Of a DNA stretch of 21,534 nt, positions 1-7,442 are shown in pieces. The stretch's first letter is position 1; every line of letters starts with the position of its first letter. This DNA comes from JANOAR01 sp031411235 (GTDB lineage Bacteria; Verrucomicrobiota; Verrucomicrobiia; Verrucomicrobiales; Verrucomicrobiaceae): the NCBI GenBank assembly GCA_031411235.1, contig JANOAR010000009.1, positions 1 through 21,534 of the forward strand. The letters run 5' to 3'. Both the position numbers and the translations under genes were made by a program. Below the pieces are notes generated by a model. It saw nothing but the letters and a program-made list of their open reading frames with translations. It was not told the DNA's origin and did no database searches.

Positions 1-3000
1 AGGTGGCCTGCTTTGTCGTAGGTGTAGGTGGTGGGTTCGGTTTTGTTGTCGTTCCAACGGATCGTGCGGAGGTGGCCGCGCTGGTCGTAGGTGTGAACGG
101 CTGTGGTGCCGTCGGGGCGGGTTCTTGTGAGGAGCTGGCCTGCGGCGTCGTGGGCGTAGTACTCGGCGGTTTTGTCGGGGTAGGTTTTGCTTTCGAGCTT
201 GCCCCTGGGGTCGTACGTCCAGCGGGTGATGTGGCCGTTGGCGTCGGTGAGGGTGGTGAGGCGGCCATCGGGATCATAGGCGTATTGGATTTTGTCGCCT
301 TTGGCATCGGTGGTTTCGACGAGTTGGCCTGCGGCGTCGGTGATGCGGGTTTCTTGGGTGCCGTCGGGGAAGGTGGTGGTGGCGGCGCGGGCGTTATTGG
401 TGGGGTCGGCTCCGCAGCAAGGGGGATTGCCCGTGGGGCCAGTGGTGGCGGCGTAGCTGTATTTCCACACGCGACCGAGGGCGTCGGTGGTAGTGATGCG
501 GCGGTTGAGGGCGTCGTAGGTGTGGAGGGTGATTTTGCCGGTGGGGGAGGTGGTTGCCAATTCGTTGCCGAGGGGGTCGTATTGGTGGCGAGTGATAGCG
601 GGGGCGGAGGGGGAAGATGGGGAGACTATCAGAGGGGGAGACTTTGAGTTGGGGAGCGGGGAAGCTGAGGCGACGGCTGGGGATTTTTGGCCTGTCTGAT
701 TGTCTCCCTGTCTGAGGGTCTGATTGGCTTCCGCCTCACCGAGGGTCTGGGCGGTGCGGTGGCCGAGGAGGTCGTATTCGACTTGGGTGATGACTCCGGC
801 GGCGGTGCGGGTGCCTGTGGGGCGGTGGGCGGCGCGGTGTTGGTTTTCCGTTGGCCGTTTTCCGTTTTCCGCGGGGGATGAGCTTGGGGTGGTCGTGAGG
901 TTGGGGAGATTTTTGGCTCCTTTCGTCGCGTTGTTTTGCGGAGGCGGGATGCCTCCCGATGCAGGCGGGACGCCCGCGCTCCCTTTTGCTGATGCGGGCG
1001 GGACGCCCACGCTACTGGTGAAGAGGGTGGTGGTGATGTTGCCTGCGGGGTCGGTGAGGGTGGCGAGGTTGCCGTGGGCGTCGTAGCTGCGCTTGGTGAC
1101 TTGGCCGAGTTCGTTGGTTTCGGCGGTGAGCTGGCCTGCGGCGTTGTAGGCGTAGTGGCGCTCGGTTTTGTCTGGGTAGATCATGGCGACGCGACGGTTT
1201 CCGGCATCGTAACGGTATTGGGTGACTCTGCCAAGCGGGTCGGTGGTTTTTGTGAGGTTGCCGACGACGTCGTATTGATGCGTGGTGGTGGAGCTGGTTA
1301 ATGGATTGGGATACCCCTTCTCCTTGTCTCCCTGTCTCATGGTCTGATTGTCTTTCCCCATGACGCCCACGGTTTCCTCCACGAGATGGCGGTCGGCGTC
1401 GTAGCGGCGGGCTATCTGGCGTCCGCTGGGGTGGGTGATGAGGGTGGGGAGGCCGCTGGCGCTGCACGCGATGCAGCCGGTGCTGCCGTGCTGGACGTTG
1501 TAGGCATAGGTGGTGGTGTGGTCGAGGGCGTCGGTGCGGGTGGCGATGCGGCCCAGCTTGTCATAGGTGCTGCGGGTGGTGTTGCCTGCGGCGTCGGTGG
1601 TGGTTTGGAGGCGGCCTGCGGGGTCGTAGGTGTAAGTCGTTTCGTTGCCCGTTTTCCGTTGCCCGTTTTCCGTGGGGATGGGGACTGGGGCTTGTGCTTG
1701 TTTCTTGTCGCTTGGCCCTTTCACCTCTGCGGCAGGTAACGTCATGCGGATGACTCGGCCTCCGCCGTCGTGCTGGTAGGTGGTGACGCGGCCTAGCGCG
1801 TCGATGCTGCGGGTGCGGTTGCCGCGTTTGTCGTATTCGGCGCGGGTGGTGTGGCCGAGGGCGTCGGTGGTGGTGGTGCGGTTGCCTTCGCTGTCGTAGC
1901 CGAAGGTGGTGGTGGCTCCGAGGGCGTCGGTGCGGGTGGCTAGCTGGCCTGCGGTGTTGTAGGTGAGGGCTTCGACGAGGGTGGCGTCGGGGCCGAGGGT
2001 GTGGGTGCGACGGTTTTGGCTGTCGTACTGGTAGCTGGTGGCGTGGCCGAGGGCGTTGGTGCTGGCGATGAGGTTGCCGTGCTTGTCGAACTCCTCGGTC
2101 GTTGTTGAGGGTGGGGATACCTGGGCAGGGGCGGTGACGGTGTGGGTTTTTATCCCGTTGTGGATGCTGCTGCCGTGAAGGGTGTAGCTGTGCGTGGTGG
2201 TGTGGCCGAGGGCGTCGGTCTCGGTAGCGAGGAGGCCGCGTGGGTCGTAGGTGGCACGGTAAATTTCAGTGGGCTGCGGGGCTGGGGAAGAGGTGGGGAC
2301 GTTGTTCGAGGGGGGAACGGGCAGGATGCCCGTGGCACTAGCGACAGGCGAGACGCCTGTCCTACGGGTCACGCTCTCCAGCTTGCCTTTGGCGGGGCCG
2401 GATTTGACTTTTTGTTTGAGGGTCTGGGTGCCTTCGGCGCTGGTGAAGAGGGTGCGGGCTCCGAGTTCGTCGTCCTGGTAGCTATCGGTCTCGCCGTAGG
2501 GGCCGACGCGGGCCATGAGGGGGTTGTTGCCTTTTTGCGGGGTGATGGTGTAGGCCCAGGTGCCGTCGCTGAGGAGGGCGCGGGTTTCGCGGTTCCAGGT
2601 GAGGCTTGTTTGCACGAGGTCGCGGCCTGTAATGGTGATGCTGGGGACATCGGTGTAGGCGCTGCGGACGCTGCTGGTGTCGGGGAAGTGGATGGCGGCG
2701 AGGCGGCTCTGGGCGTCGTAGTCGTAGCTCCACTTGCGCAGACCGTGGGCGGTGCGGGCGGTTTGGCTGAGGATGCGGCCTGTGGCGGGATCACGAGTGA
2801 CGGTGTAGGCGGGGGCGGCGGATTTGCCATCGATGAGTTCGGCGAGGCTGCGGACGCTGCCGTCGGGGGCGCGGCTCCAGAGGATGTTGCGCCCGGTGTC
2901 GGTGCGCAGGCGGATGAGTTGACCGCGTTTGTTGAACTCCATTTCCCAGCCGTCCTCGCGGCTGACGAGGGTGTTGGGGCCTTTGGGTTTGGCCACCCAT

Positions 3001-3377
3001 TCAGCATCGGCAGTGGCCCAGGTGTCGGGTTGGCCGGGCTGGGGGAAGAGGGGCATGACCTTGCCACAAGGCAGGAGCACGGGCCAGCGGTTGGGCGTTT
3101 GCGTGAGCAGGCGGGAGTCGTGCAACGGGGTGCGCCAATGGCCGAGGCCGAAGTCGGGGGAGTCCTCCTTGCGGCTGCTGAGGAAGGACAAGCGCAACGG
3201 CAGGGTGAGGCCGTTACCGAAGTCGATCTCGGTGAGGTCAGTCCAATGGATGGCGGAACCTGAATCGCTGGTGGGGCCAAGGCCACCGGGCGGGATGGAG
3301 AGATCCACAGGGAGGGCGTGGAGACTGGAGAGGGGCAGGGCGAGGAGGAGGCTGAGGGAAAGCAGGGTGCGTTTCAT
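1..3377 (-). CDS. RHS/YD-repeat secreted protein, C-terminus beyond the left edge
   Basis: Reading from the ATG at 3377, one frame stays open to base 1 (about 1125 codons, no stop), so the C-terminus is missing. The N-terminus is a clear Sec signal (MKRTLLSL...LSSLHA, about 21 residues). A non-repeat head follows (FGNGLTLPLRLSF, GLGHWRTPL). From about residue 215 there are some 20 YD repeats of the form YDxxGxLxxxTDxxG. Members of this family form large beta-shells that often enclose a variable C-terminal toxin or effector; that part is not visible here. Several low-complexity peptides interrupt the repeats, at about residues 338-354, 569-578, 675-684, 789-813, 836-845 and 885-920, and each matches a DNA repeat listed separately. 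The start is 42 bases downstream of the TSP3 gene on the same strand, suggesting co-transcription. There is no Shine-Dalgarno; the leader is pyrimidine-rich. Family call is firm; function is unknown. Confidence 0.9.
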   Translation of the reverse strand, partial: MKRTLLSLSLLLALPLSSLHALPVDLSIPPGGLGPTSDSGSAIHWTDLTEIDFGNGLTLPLRLSFLSSRKEDSPDFGLGHWRTPLHDSRLLTQTPNRWPVLLPCGKVMPLFPQPGQPDTWATADAEWVAKPKGPNTLVSREDGWEMEFNKRGQLIRLRTDTGRNILWSRAPDGSVRSLAELIDGKSAAPAYTVTRDPATGRILSQTARTAHGLRKWSYDYDAQSRLAAIHFPDTSSVRSAYTDVPSITITGRDLVQTSLTWNRETRALLSDGTWAYTITPQKGNNPLMARVGPYGETDSYQDDELGARTLFTSAEGTQTLKQKVKSGPAKGKLESVTRRTGVSPVASATGILPVPPSNNVPTSSPAPQPTEIYRATYDPRGLLATETDALGHTTTHSYTLHGSSIHNGIKTHTVTAPAQVSPPSTTTEEFDKHGNLIASTNALGHATSYQYDSQNRRTHTLGPDATLVEALTYNTAGQLATRTDALGATTTFGYDSEGNRTTTTDALGHTTRAEYDKRGNRTRSIDALGRVTTYQHDGGGRVIRMTLPAAEVKGPSDKKQAQAPVPIPTENGQRKTGNETTYTYDPAGRLQTTTDAAGNTTRSTYDKLGRIATRTDALDHTTTYAYNVQHGSTGCIACSASGLPTLITHPSGRQIARRYDADRHLVEETVGVMGKDNQTMRQGDKEKGYPNPLTSSTTTHQYDVVGNLTKTTDPLGRVTQYRYDAGNRRVAMIYPDKTERHYAYNAAGQLTAETNELGQVTKRSYDAHGNLATLTDPAGNITTTLFTSSVGVPPASAKGSAGVPPASGGIPPPQNNATKGAKNLPNLTTTPSSSPAENGKRPTENQHRAAHRPTGTRTAAGVITQVEYDLLGHRTAQTLGEAEANQTLRQGDNQTGQKSPAVASASPLPNSKSPPLIVSPSSPSAPAITRHQYDPLGNELATTSPTGKITLHTYDALNRRITTTDALGRVWKYSYAATTGPTGNPPCCGADPTNNARAATTTFPDGTQETRITDAAGQLVETTDAKGDKIQYAYDPDGRLTTLTDANGHITRWTYDPRGKLESKTYPDKTAEYYAHDAAGQLLTRTRPDGTTAVHTYDQRGHLRTIRWNDNKTEPTTYTYDKAGH
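619..674 (+). repeat. Octamer array, GGGGAGAC type (inside the RHS gene)
   Basis: Consecutive octamers on the plus strand read GGGGAGAC, TATCAGAG, GGGGAGAC, TTTGAGTT, GGGGAGCG, GGGAAGCT, GAGGCGAC. The first three are clean and the later ones degenerate. The array lies in opposite orientation to the two octamer arrays at 694-721 and 1326-1353 and stays open in the RHS frame. Confidence 0.55.
694..725 (-). repeat. Octamer array, NNNNAGAC type (inside the RHS gene)
   Basis: GTCT on the plus strand (AGAC on the coding strand) recurs at 694, 702, 710 and 718, an exact 8-base period. It encodes NQTLRQGDNQT in the RHS frame. Bases 701-726 match 1325-1350 at 24 of 26 positions, so the two arrays are near-copies. 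Confidence 0.75.
843..870 (+). repeat. Heptamer array, GTTTTCC type (inside the RHS gene)
   Basis: Four consecutive heptamers read GTTTTCC, GTTGGCC, GTTTTCC, GTTTTCC. The same heptamer family recurs at 1644-1671. On the RHS strand it encodes ENGKRPTEN. Confidence 0.75.
940..1010. repeat. Triple REP-like hairpin element (inside the RHS gene)
   Basis: Three small hairpins share a GGCGGGAYGCC core: GGAGGC/GCCTCC at 940-956 with a GGGAT loop, GGCG/CGCC at 964-974 with a GGA loop, and GGGCG/CGCCC at 996-1008 with a GGA loop. On the RHS strand the segment encodes a Gly/Pro/Ala peptide (SVGVPPAS...GSAGVPPAS) that interrupts the YD repeats. The core matches the element at 2317-2361. Confidence 0.7.
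1326..1357 (-). repeat. Octamer array, NNNNAGAC type (inside the RHS gene)
   Basis: GTCT on the plus strand recurs at 1326, 1334, 1342 and 1350, an exact 8-base period. The RHS frame reads DNQTMRQGDKEKG across it. It is the near-copy of the array at 694-725. Confidence 0.75.
1644..1671 (+). repeat. Heptamer array, GTTGCCC/GTTTTCC alternating (inside the RHS gene)
   Basis: Four heptamers read GTTGCCC, GTTTTCC, GTTGCCC, GTTTTCC. In the RHS frame this encodes ENGQRKTGN, inside an extra segment of about 30 residues that splits a YD repeat between IRMTLP and TTYTYD. Confidence 0.75.
2317..2361. repeat. Double REP-like hairpin element (inside the RHS gene)
   Basis: Two perfect hairpins are separated by nine bases. 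The first is ACGGGCA/TGCCCGT with a GGA loop (2317-2333). The second is GACAGGCG/CGCCTGTC with an AGA loop (2343-2361). The 45-base unit is a multiple of three and encodes TGVSPVASATGILPV in the RHS frame. The cores resemble those at 940-1010, indicating one dispersed family. Confidence 0.75.
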
Positions 3378-3419
3378 GGAGGGAGAAAAAATTGAAAAGG
3401 AGTGGGTAAAATGAGGGGC

Positions 3420-5765
3420 TTAGTACTCTGAGTCGGAGCATTCGCTCTCGTCCTCGTCTTCATCCGTGCAGGTCGCTGAGCATTGGCCATCCTCGGTACA
3501 ACCGCAGGCAGCACCGCCGCCGCAGTCGCAGGCTGGGGGGCTGCCGCAACTGCTCGTGCAACCATCTGCCGTGGCGCAGGTACAAGCGACGTTGCCACTG
3601 CTGTCGGGGACGGTGCCGCTGCAACTGCACGGGGTGGGTGGGTTGCAGGGGCCAGTGCATATGGCCGCTGTGCAGGCGCAGAGGCTGCCGCCGCAGACGC
3701 AGGCACCGCCACCACCGCCACCGCCGCCGCCACCGCCACCGCCGCCGCCACCGCCACCGCCACCGCCACCGCCACCGTTATCAGGAATGTTTGGCGAACG
3801 GGGATCGGTATTAAGGTCTAGCAGTTCGTGGAGATTGCTCTCGCCGTCGGAGTCCCAGTCGGCGTTTGCCTGGCTCGCACCCTCAGCGCGGATGAGGTAA
3901 GTGCCATCTGGCATGGGGCTGTAAAACCAGGATTCGGGGAAGGCGGGATCGAAGTTTAAACGAAACTCTTCGATGTTGAGCACCCAGTCGCCATCGGGGT
4001 CTTCAGCGGCATCGTTTCGATCAAGGGGATTGAAGCCGTGCATGGCTTCCCATACATTGCTCATGCCGTCGGCATCCCAGTCGTAGGCAGAGTTGAAATT
4101 GGAGTTCAGCGAGTAGCCAGTCTGGTATTCTTCAAGGTTGGTGAGGGCATCGCCGTCGAGATTGCCTTGCTCGTCGCCAGCGTCATTTTTATCCAAGCCG
4201 TAGAAGATTTCGAGGCGGTCGGGGATGCCGCCGCCATCGCTGTCCAGCAACCACGCAGAGACTTCCAGATAGTCGGGGATGTGGTCGCCATCGCTGTCGG
4301 TGATGAGGGGATTGATGGCATAGTCGAGACCTGGGAAGAGAGTCGCGCAGTTGACCTCCTCGTAGTCGGTGAGGTGATCCAGATCGCTGTCCACCGCGAG
4401 CGGGTCGGTGAAGGAGACGTTGACTTCGTAGGAGTCCGTCAAACCATCGCCATCGGTGTCGGGGTCGGTCGGATCGCTGCCAGCGGTGAGGGTTTCGGCA
4501 CCGTCACTGGAGCCGTCGCTGTCGGTATCTGCCACTGTCGGATTGGTGCCAGCGCTGTACTCGGCGTCGTCCGTCAAGCCATCGTCGTCGCTATCGGTAT
4601 CGTTGGGGCTGCTGCCCCAGCCGACTTCGAAGCCATCTTCGAGGTTGTCGCCATCGCTATCTTTTACCGTGGGATTGGTGCCGAGGGCGGCTTCCTGGGC
4701 ATCGTCAAGGCCGTCATTATCAATGTCAGGAGGTGTGCTGGGAGGGAGCTGGCCCGTGTAGTCGAGATAGTCGTTGAAGCCGTCGCCATTGCTGTCGGCG
4801 ACGGCGGCGTTGTAGTGCGATGAAGCGCCGCCTGCGGTGTAGTTTACTTCGAAGCCATCGGTAAGGCCATCGTCGTCGCTATCGGTGTCGTTGGGGTTGA
4901 GCGAGAGCGCATATTCCTGGGCGTCGGTGGCTTCGTCGTCATCACTATCGGCATCGGTCGGGCTGCTGCCGAAGGTGTTGTATTCGTAGCCGTCTAGCAG
5001 GGTATCGGTGTCGCTATCGGGGTTGTTGGGATTGCTGGCGATGGCGATTTCGGTGGCGTCGGCGAGGCCGTCGGAGTCGGAGTCGCTGCTGTTGGGATTG
5101 GTGACGTAGCTTGCCTCGCTGGGGTCGTCGAGCCCCTCACCATCGCTGTCGGGCGGTGGGGTTGTGGTTGTGTTGTCGTTCGAGGAAGAGGTGTCGGTGG
5201 GTGGCGGCGGATCAGGCAGGGTGTAGGTGCCCGTGTATTCCTGGTAGTCGGAGTAGGTGTCGCCGTCGGTATCGGGGTTGAGCGGGCTGTAAGCGCCGCC
5301 AGAATTGGCTTCCAGGCCATCGCTGAGACCATCGCCGTCGGTGTCGGCCACATGAGAATTGGTGGCGAGGTTGGTTTCGTCGCTATTAATCAGGCCATCG
5401 CCATCGGTGTCGGCGCTGGGCTGGCTAGACCCCACAAGGTCTTCGTAGTCAGTCCAGCCGTTATCATCGCTATCATTGTCCAGCGGGTTGGTGCTGGTAA
5501 GGAGTAGCTCATCACTATCCGTTATCCCGTCGTTATCGGTGTCAGGATTGTATTTGTCCGTGCCGATATAGTCTTCGTACCAGTTGGGCAGTGTGTCGTA
5601 GTCGCTGTTGCCCAGGTCAGGGCCGGACTCAGGCGGCTCGCCATCGGCATCCCATATGGGGGCCTGCGTCCAAACAGGCGCGGAGGCCGCAGGATCGGGA
5701 AGGTACTGGGCCGCTGGGAGAAGGATGGCCCAGTTGAAGGCGGCAACGACTTGAAGCTTGACCAA
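3420..5765 (-). CDS. TSP3-repeat, Asp-rich calcium-binding protein with poly-Gly spacer and Cys-rich tail
   Basis: The protein has 781 residues. The start is TTG at 5765; the frame is closed by a stop 60 bases upstream, has no ATG there, and AAGG lies nine bases before the TTG. A weak hydrophobic N-terminus (VVAAFNWAILLPAA) may be a signal peptide. About 23 thrombospondin type 3-like repeats follow (DTDGDGLTDxxE), broken by a Thr/Pro linker near residue 185. In this family Asp side chains bind Ca2+ in extended secreted or surface proteins. After the repeats come 24 consecutive Gly codons (3705-3776), then about 95 residues with 19 cysteines in three similar six-Cys units, then an acidic end (TDEDEDESECSDSEY). 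The gene lies directly upstream of the RHS gene. A surface or matrix role fits; the function of the tail is unknown. The call on repeats is firm; export is inferred. Confidence 0.88.
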   Translation of the reverse strand: MVKLQVVAAFNWAILLPAAQYLPDPAASAPVWTQAPIWDADGEPPESGPDLGNSDYDTLPNWYEDYIGTDKYNPDTDNDGITDSDELLLTSTNPLDNDSDDNGWTDYEDLVGSSQPSADTDGDGLINSDETNLATNSHVADTDGDGLSDGLEANSGGAYSPLNPDTDGDTYSDYQEYTGTYTLPDPPPPTDTSSSNDNTTTTPPPDSDGEGLDDPSEASYVTNPNSSDSDSDGLADATEIAIASNPNNPDSDTDTLLDGYEYNTFGSSPTDADSDDDEATDAQEYALSLNPNDTDSDDDGLTDGFEVNYTAGGASSHYNAAVADSNGDGFNDYLDYTGQLPPSTPPDIDNDGLDDAQEAALGTNPTVKDSDGDNLEDGFEVGWGSSPNDTDSDDDGLTDDAEYSAGTNPTVADTDSDGSSDGAETLTAGSDPTDPDTDGDGLTDSYEVNVSFTDPLAVDSDLDHLTDYEEVNCATLFPGLDYAINPLITDSDGDHIPDYLEVSAWLLDSDGGGIPDRLEIFYGLDKNDAGDEQGNLDGDALTNLEEYQTGYSLNSNFNSAYDWDADGMSNVWEAMHGFNPLDRNDAAEDPDGDWVLNIEEFRLNFDPAFPESWFYSPMPDGTYLIRAEGASQANADWDSDGESNLHELLDLNTDPRSPNIPDNGGGGGGGGGGGGGGGGGGGGGGGGACVCGGSLCACTAAICTGPCNPPTPCSCSGTVPDSSGNVACTCATADGCTSSCGSPPACDCGGGAACGCTEDGQCSATCTDEDEDESECSDSEY
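3705..3776 (-). repeat. 72-bp GGT/GGC tract encoding 24 glycines
   Basis: This is an uninterrupted run of GGT and GGC codons (plus strand: GCC/ACC triplets) between the last TSP3 repeat and the Cys-rich tail. Such triplet tracts are prone to length change, which would alter spacer length without shifting the frame. Confidence 0.9.
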
Positions 5766-5860
5766 CCAACTACGCCTTAACCGACGTAGAATATCCGAGT
5801 GGCCGAGTGGAACTGTTTTGTGCGTTCATAAGCGTTTGAAGGACTTGTGGCAGACAGGTG

Positions 5861-5876
5861 CGTGAATTATTTCACG
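5861..5876. repeat. Inverted repeat CGTGAA-TTAT-TTCACG
   Basis: The arms are six bases with a four-base centre, about 95 bases upstream of the TSP3 start. The size and AT-rich centre resemble a dimeric repressor or activator site. No regulator is identifiable. Confidence 0.4.
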
Positions 5877-5913
5877 AATTTCCTGAGGTTTGTATCAGGT
5901 GAAGAGGAGCCGA

Positions 5914-5940
5914 GCGAGAAAAATATCCCATTTTTCTCGC
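5914..5940. repeat. Perfect 11-bp inverted repeat with five-base loop
   Basis: GCGAGAAAAAT, then ATCCC, then ATTTTTCTCGC. It lies 131 bases beyond the pyrC stop in the direction of pyrC transcription. Neither side has a separate T-run, so it is not a classic intrinsic terminator, although the U-rich arm could act as one. A regulatory site upstream of the TSP3 gene is the alternative. Confidence 0.6.
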
Positions 5941-5965
5941 GGAGAGTTTGTTGATATCATAGCGA

Positions 5966-5986
5966 GTTGCCCCTGTTGGCAACAGG
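5966..5986. repeat. Overlapping inverted repeats around GTTGCC/CCTGTTGGCAACAGG
   Basis: Two alternative hairpins share bases: GTTGCC/GGCAAC at 5966-5983, and CCTGTTG-G-CAACAGG at 5972-5986. They lie between pyrC and the 11-bp inverted repeat. They could be part of the pyrC transcript end or a binding site. Confidence 0.4.
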
Positions 5987-6070
5987 TAGCCAACGGGCGT
6001 TTACTCCATAGGTGAATCTCATTGGAAACGCCACGCTCCACTTTCCCGACGAGCTGCCGCTATCGCACGG

Positions 6071-7348
6071 CTACCTCGCCAGCAGCTCTACACCTTTGTA
6101 TATGACGCGCTCGACGAGGCCTTGCAGCGTCTGGTTGAGGAAGGGTGTGTTGATGCTTTTCGAGCGCATGAACTCGCGGCTGAAGTTGCTGCTGCGTGTG
6201 GGGTTGAAGACGATGAACTCGGCGAGGCCACCCTCGACAACGGGCACGGTGGGCAGCTTCAAAATGCGCCTGGGTTCGGCGCTGTAACGGCGGACGATGA
6301 TATCCCAGCCGAGGATGCCTGCTTTAATATAGCGGTCGTAGAGCGAGGGCAATGCGGTCTCTAGGCCGGTGATGCCGAAGGGGGCGGCAGCGAAGTCGTT
6401 GCCTTTTTCAAACTCGGTGTGCGGGGCATGGTCGGTGGCGATCACGTCGAAGATGCCGTCCTTCAGCCCTTGCAGCAGCAGGGCGTTGTCCTCGGGGGTG
6501 CGCAGGGGTGGGTTCATTTTGTAGTGTGTGTCGTAGTCGCCGATGTGCGTGTGGTTGAACATCAAATGATGGGGCGCGACTTCGCAGGTGACATGCACGC
6601 CGTCTTCTTTGGCGCGGAGGATGGCGTTCATGCCGATGGCGGTCGAGACGTGCTGGATGTGCAGGTGGGCACCAGTGAATTGTGCGAGGCGGATGTCGCG
6701 CTCCAGGCAGATTTCTTCGCTGCACGCGGGGATGCCTTGCAGGCCGAGCGCATAGCTCACGCTGCCCTCGTGCATGGAGCCGCCGTGGCTCAGCTCGCGC
6801 ACTTCGCAATGGCTTGCGAGGGGCAGGCCGAAGTTCTTCGCATACTCCATGGCGATGCGCAGGAGCTGGGGATTGTGCACGGGATCGCCGTCGTCGGTGA
6901 TCATGCAGGCTCCCGCGGCTTTCATGGCGGCGATGGCGGCTAGCTCCTCGCTCTTGCGGCCTTTGGTGATGCAGCCAGTGGTGTGGATGGCGATGCGCGA
7001 CTTGGCTCGCCCGATCTCCAGCACGGTGCGCACGAGGCCTGCGGTGTCGATGGCGGGTGTGGTGTTGGGTTGCAAAACCATGCCTGTGATGCCGCCGTTG
7101 ATGGCGGCCTCGCTGCATGTTTGGATGTTTTCTTTGTCCTCGCGTCCTGGCTCGCGGGCATGGACGTGGATGTCGAACAAGGCGGGTAAGATGATGCAGC
7201 CGGTGCAGTCGATGACCTCCGCGCCTTCGATTTTCCCAAGGTCTGCTCCCACGCCGATGATGCGGTCGCCCTCCACGAGTACATCGGCGCGGGCGAGGGT
7301 GGGGGAGTCTTCAGAGGCGATGCTGGCGTGGCGGTAGAGGCGTTTCAT
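6071..7348 (-). CDS. pyrC: Dihydroorotase, class I
   Basis: Converts carbamoyl-aspartate to dihydroorotate in de novo pyrimidine synthesis, in the cytoplasm. The protein has 425 residues, usual for the class. The start MKRLYRHASIA at 7348 is chosen because the in-frame extension to 7447 does not resemble the family. Metal ligands can be followed: HVH at 61/63 with R65 in DIHVHAREPG, D153 in TDDGDP, H180, H233 and D306 in TDHAPHT. An Asp at position 153, rather than a carbamylated Lys, is the pattern described for the Aquifex-type class I enzyme, which works with aspartate transcarbamoylase; no pyrB is in the window. The gene is the last of the minus-strand cluster, 132 bases after the zinc-ribbon gene. 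The leader carries heptamer repeats. Confidence 0.95.
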   Translation of the reverse strand: MKRLYRHASIASEDSPTLARADVLVEGDRIIGVGADLGKIEGAEVIDCTGCIILPALFDIHVHAREPGREDKENIQTCSEAAINGGITGMVLQPNTTPAIDTAGLVRTVLEIGRAKSRIAIHTTGCITKGRKSEELAAIAAMKAAGACMITDDGDPVHNPQLLRIAMEYAKNFGLPLASHCEVRELSHGGSMHEGSVSYALGLQGIPACSEEICLERDIRLAQFTGAHLHIQHVSTAIGMNAILRAKEDGVHVTCEVAPHHLMFNHTHIGDYDTHYKMNPPLRTPEDNALLLQGLKDGIFDVIATDHAPHTEFEKGNDFAAAPFGITGLETALPSLYDRYIKAGILGWDIIVRRYSAEPRRILKLPTVPVVEGGLAEFIVFNPTRSSNFSREFMRSKSINTPFLNQTLQGLVERVIYKGVELLAR

Positions 7349-7442
7349 GCGTTCGGGGTTGGTGAGTTTCGTCGGAGGTCGCAACCTTTCGCCAGGCAAG
7401 TCAATGAACTGACTGTGCAGGCGATGCTTCTTGTTTCTGGCC

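Larger units (their letters stand above)
5766..6070. other. Gene-free region between pyrC and the TSP3 gene, rich in inverted repeats
   Basis: No credible reading frame was found in these 305 bases. The region holds perfect inverted repeats at 5861-5876, 5914-5940 and 5966-5986, and a tandem octamer CCGAGTGG at 5795-5810. It must contain the end of the pyrC transcript and probably the promoter for the TSP3-RHS pair, both read on the minus strand. I could not identify a convincing -35/-10 pair. Confidence 0.7.

Noticed and set aside
2142..3263. 373-codon plus-strand frame rich in Gly, Val and Ala
   Set aside because: Antisense to the RHS gene with composition typical of a reversed GC-rich coding strand; no family content.
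2369..3286. Long minus-strand frame of 305 codons, rich in Pro, Ala and Ser
   Set aside because: It is a shadow of the RHS gene: the correct frame, one base over, gives a signal peptide and YD repeats without interruption from 3377 to the edge.
5791..5840. Sequence resembling the D-arm of a class II tRNA (GGCCGAGTGG)
   Set aside because: No acceptor stem, anticodon arm or T-loop follows; the resemblance comes from the tandem CCGAGTGG octamer.
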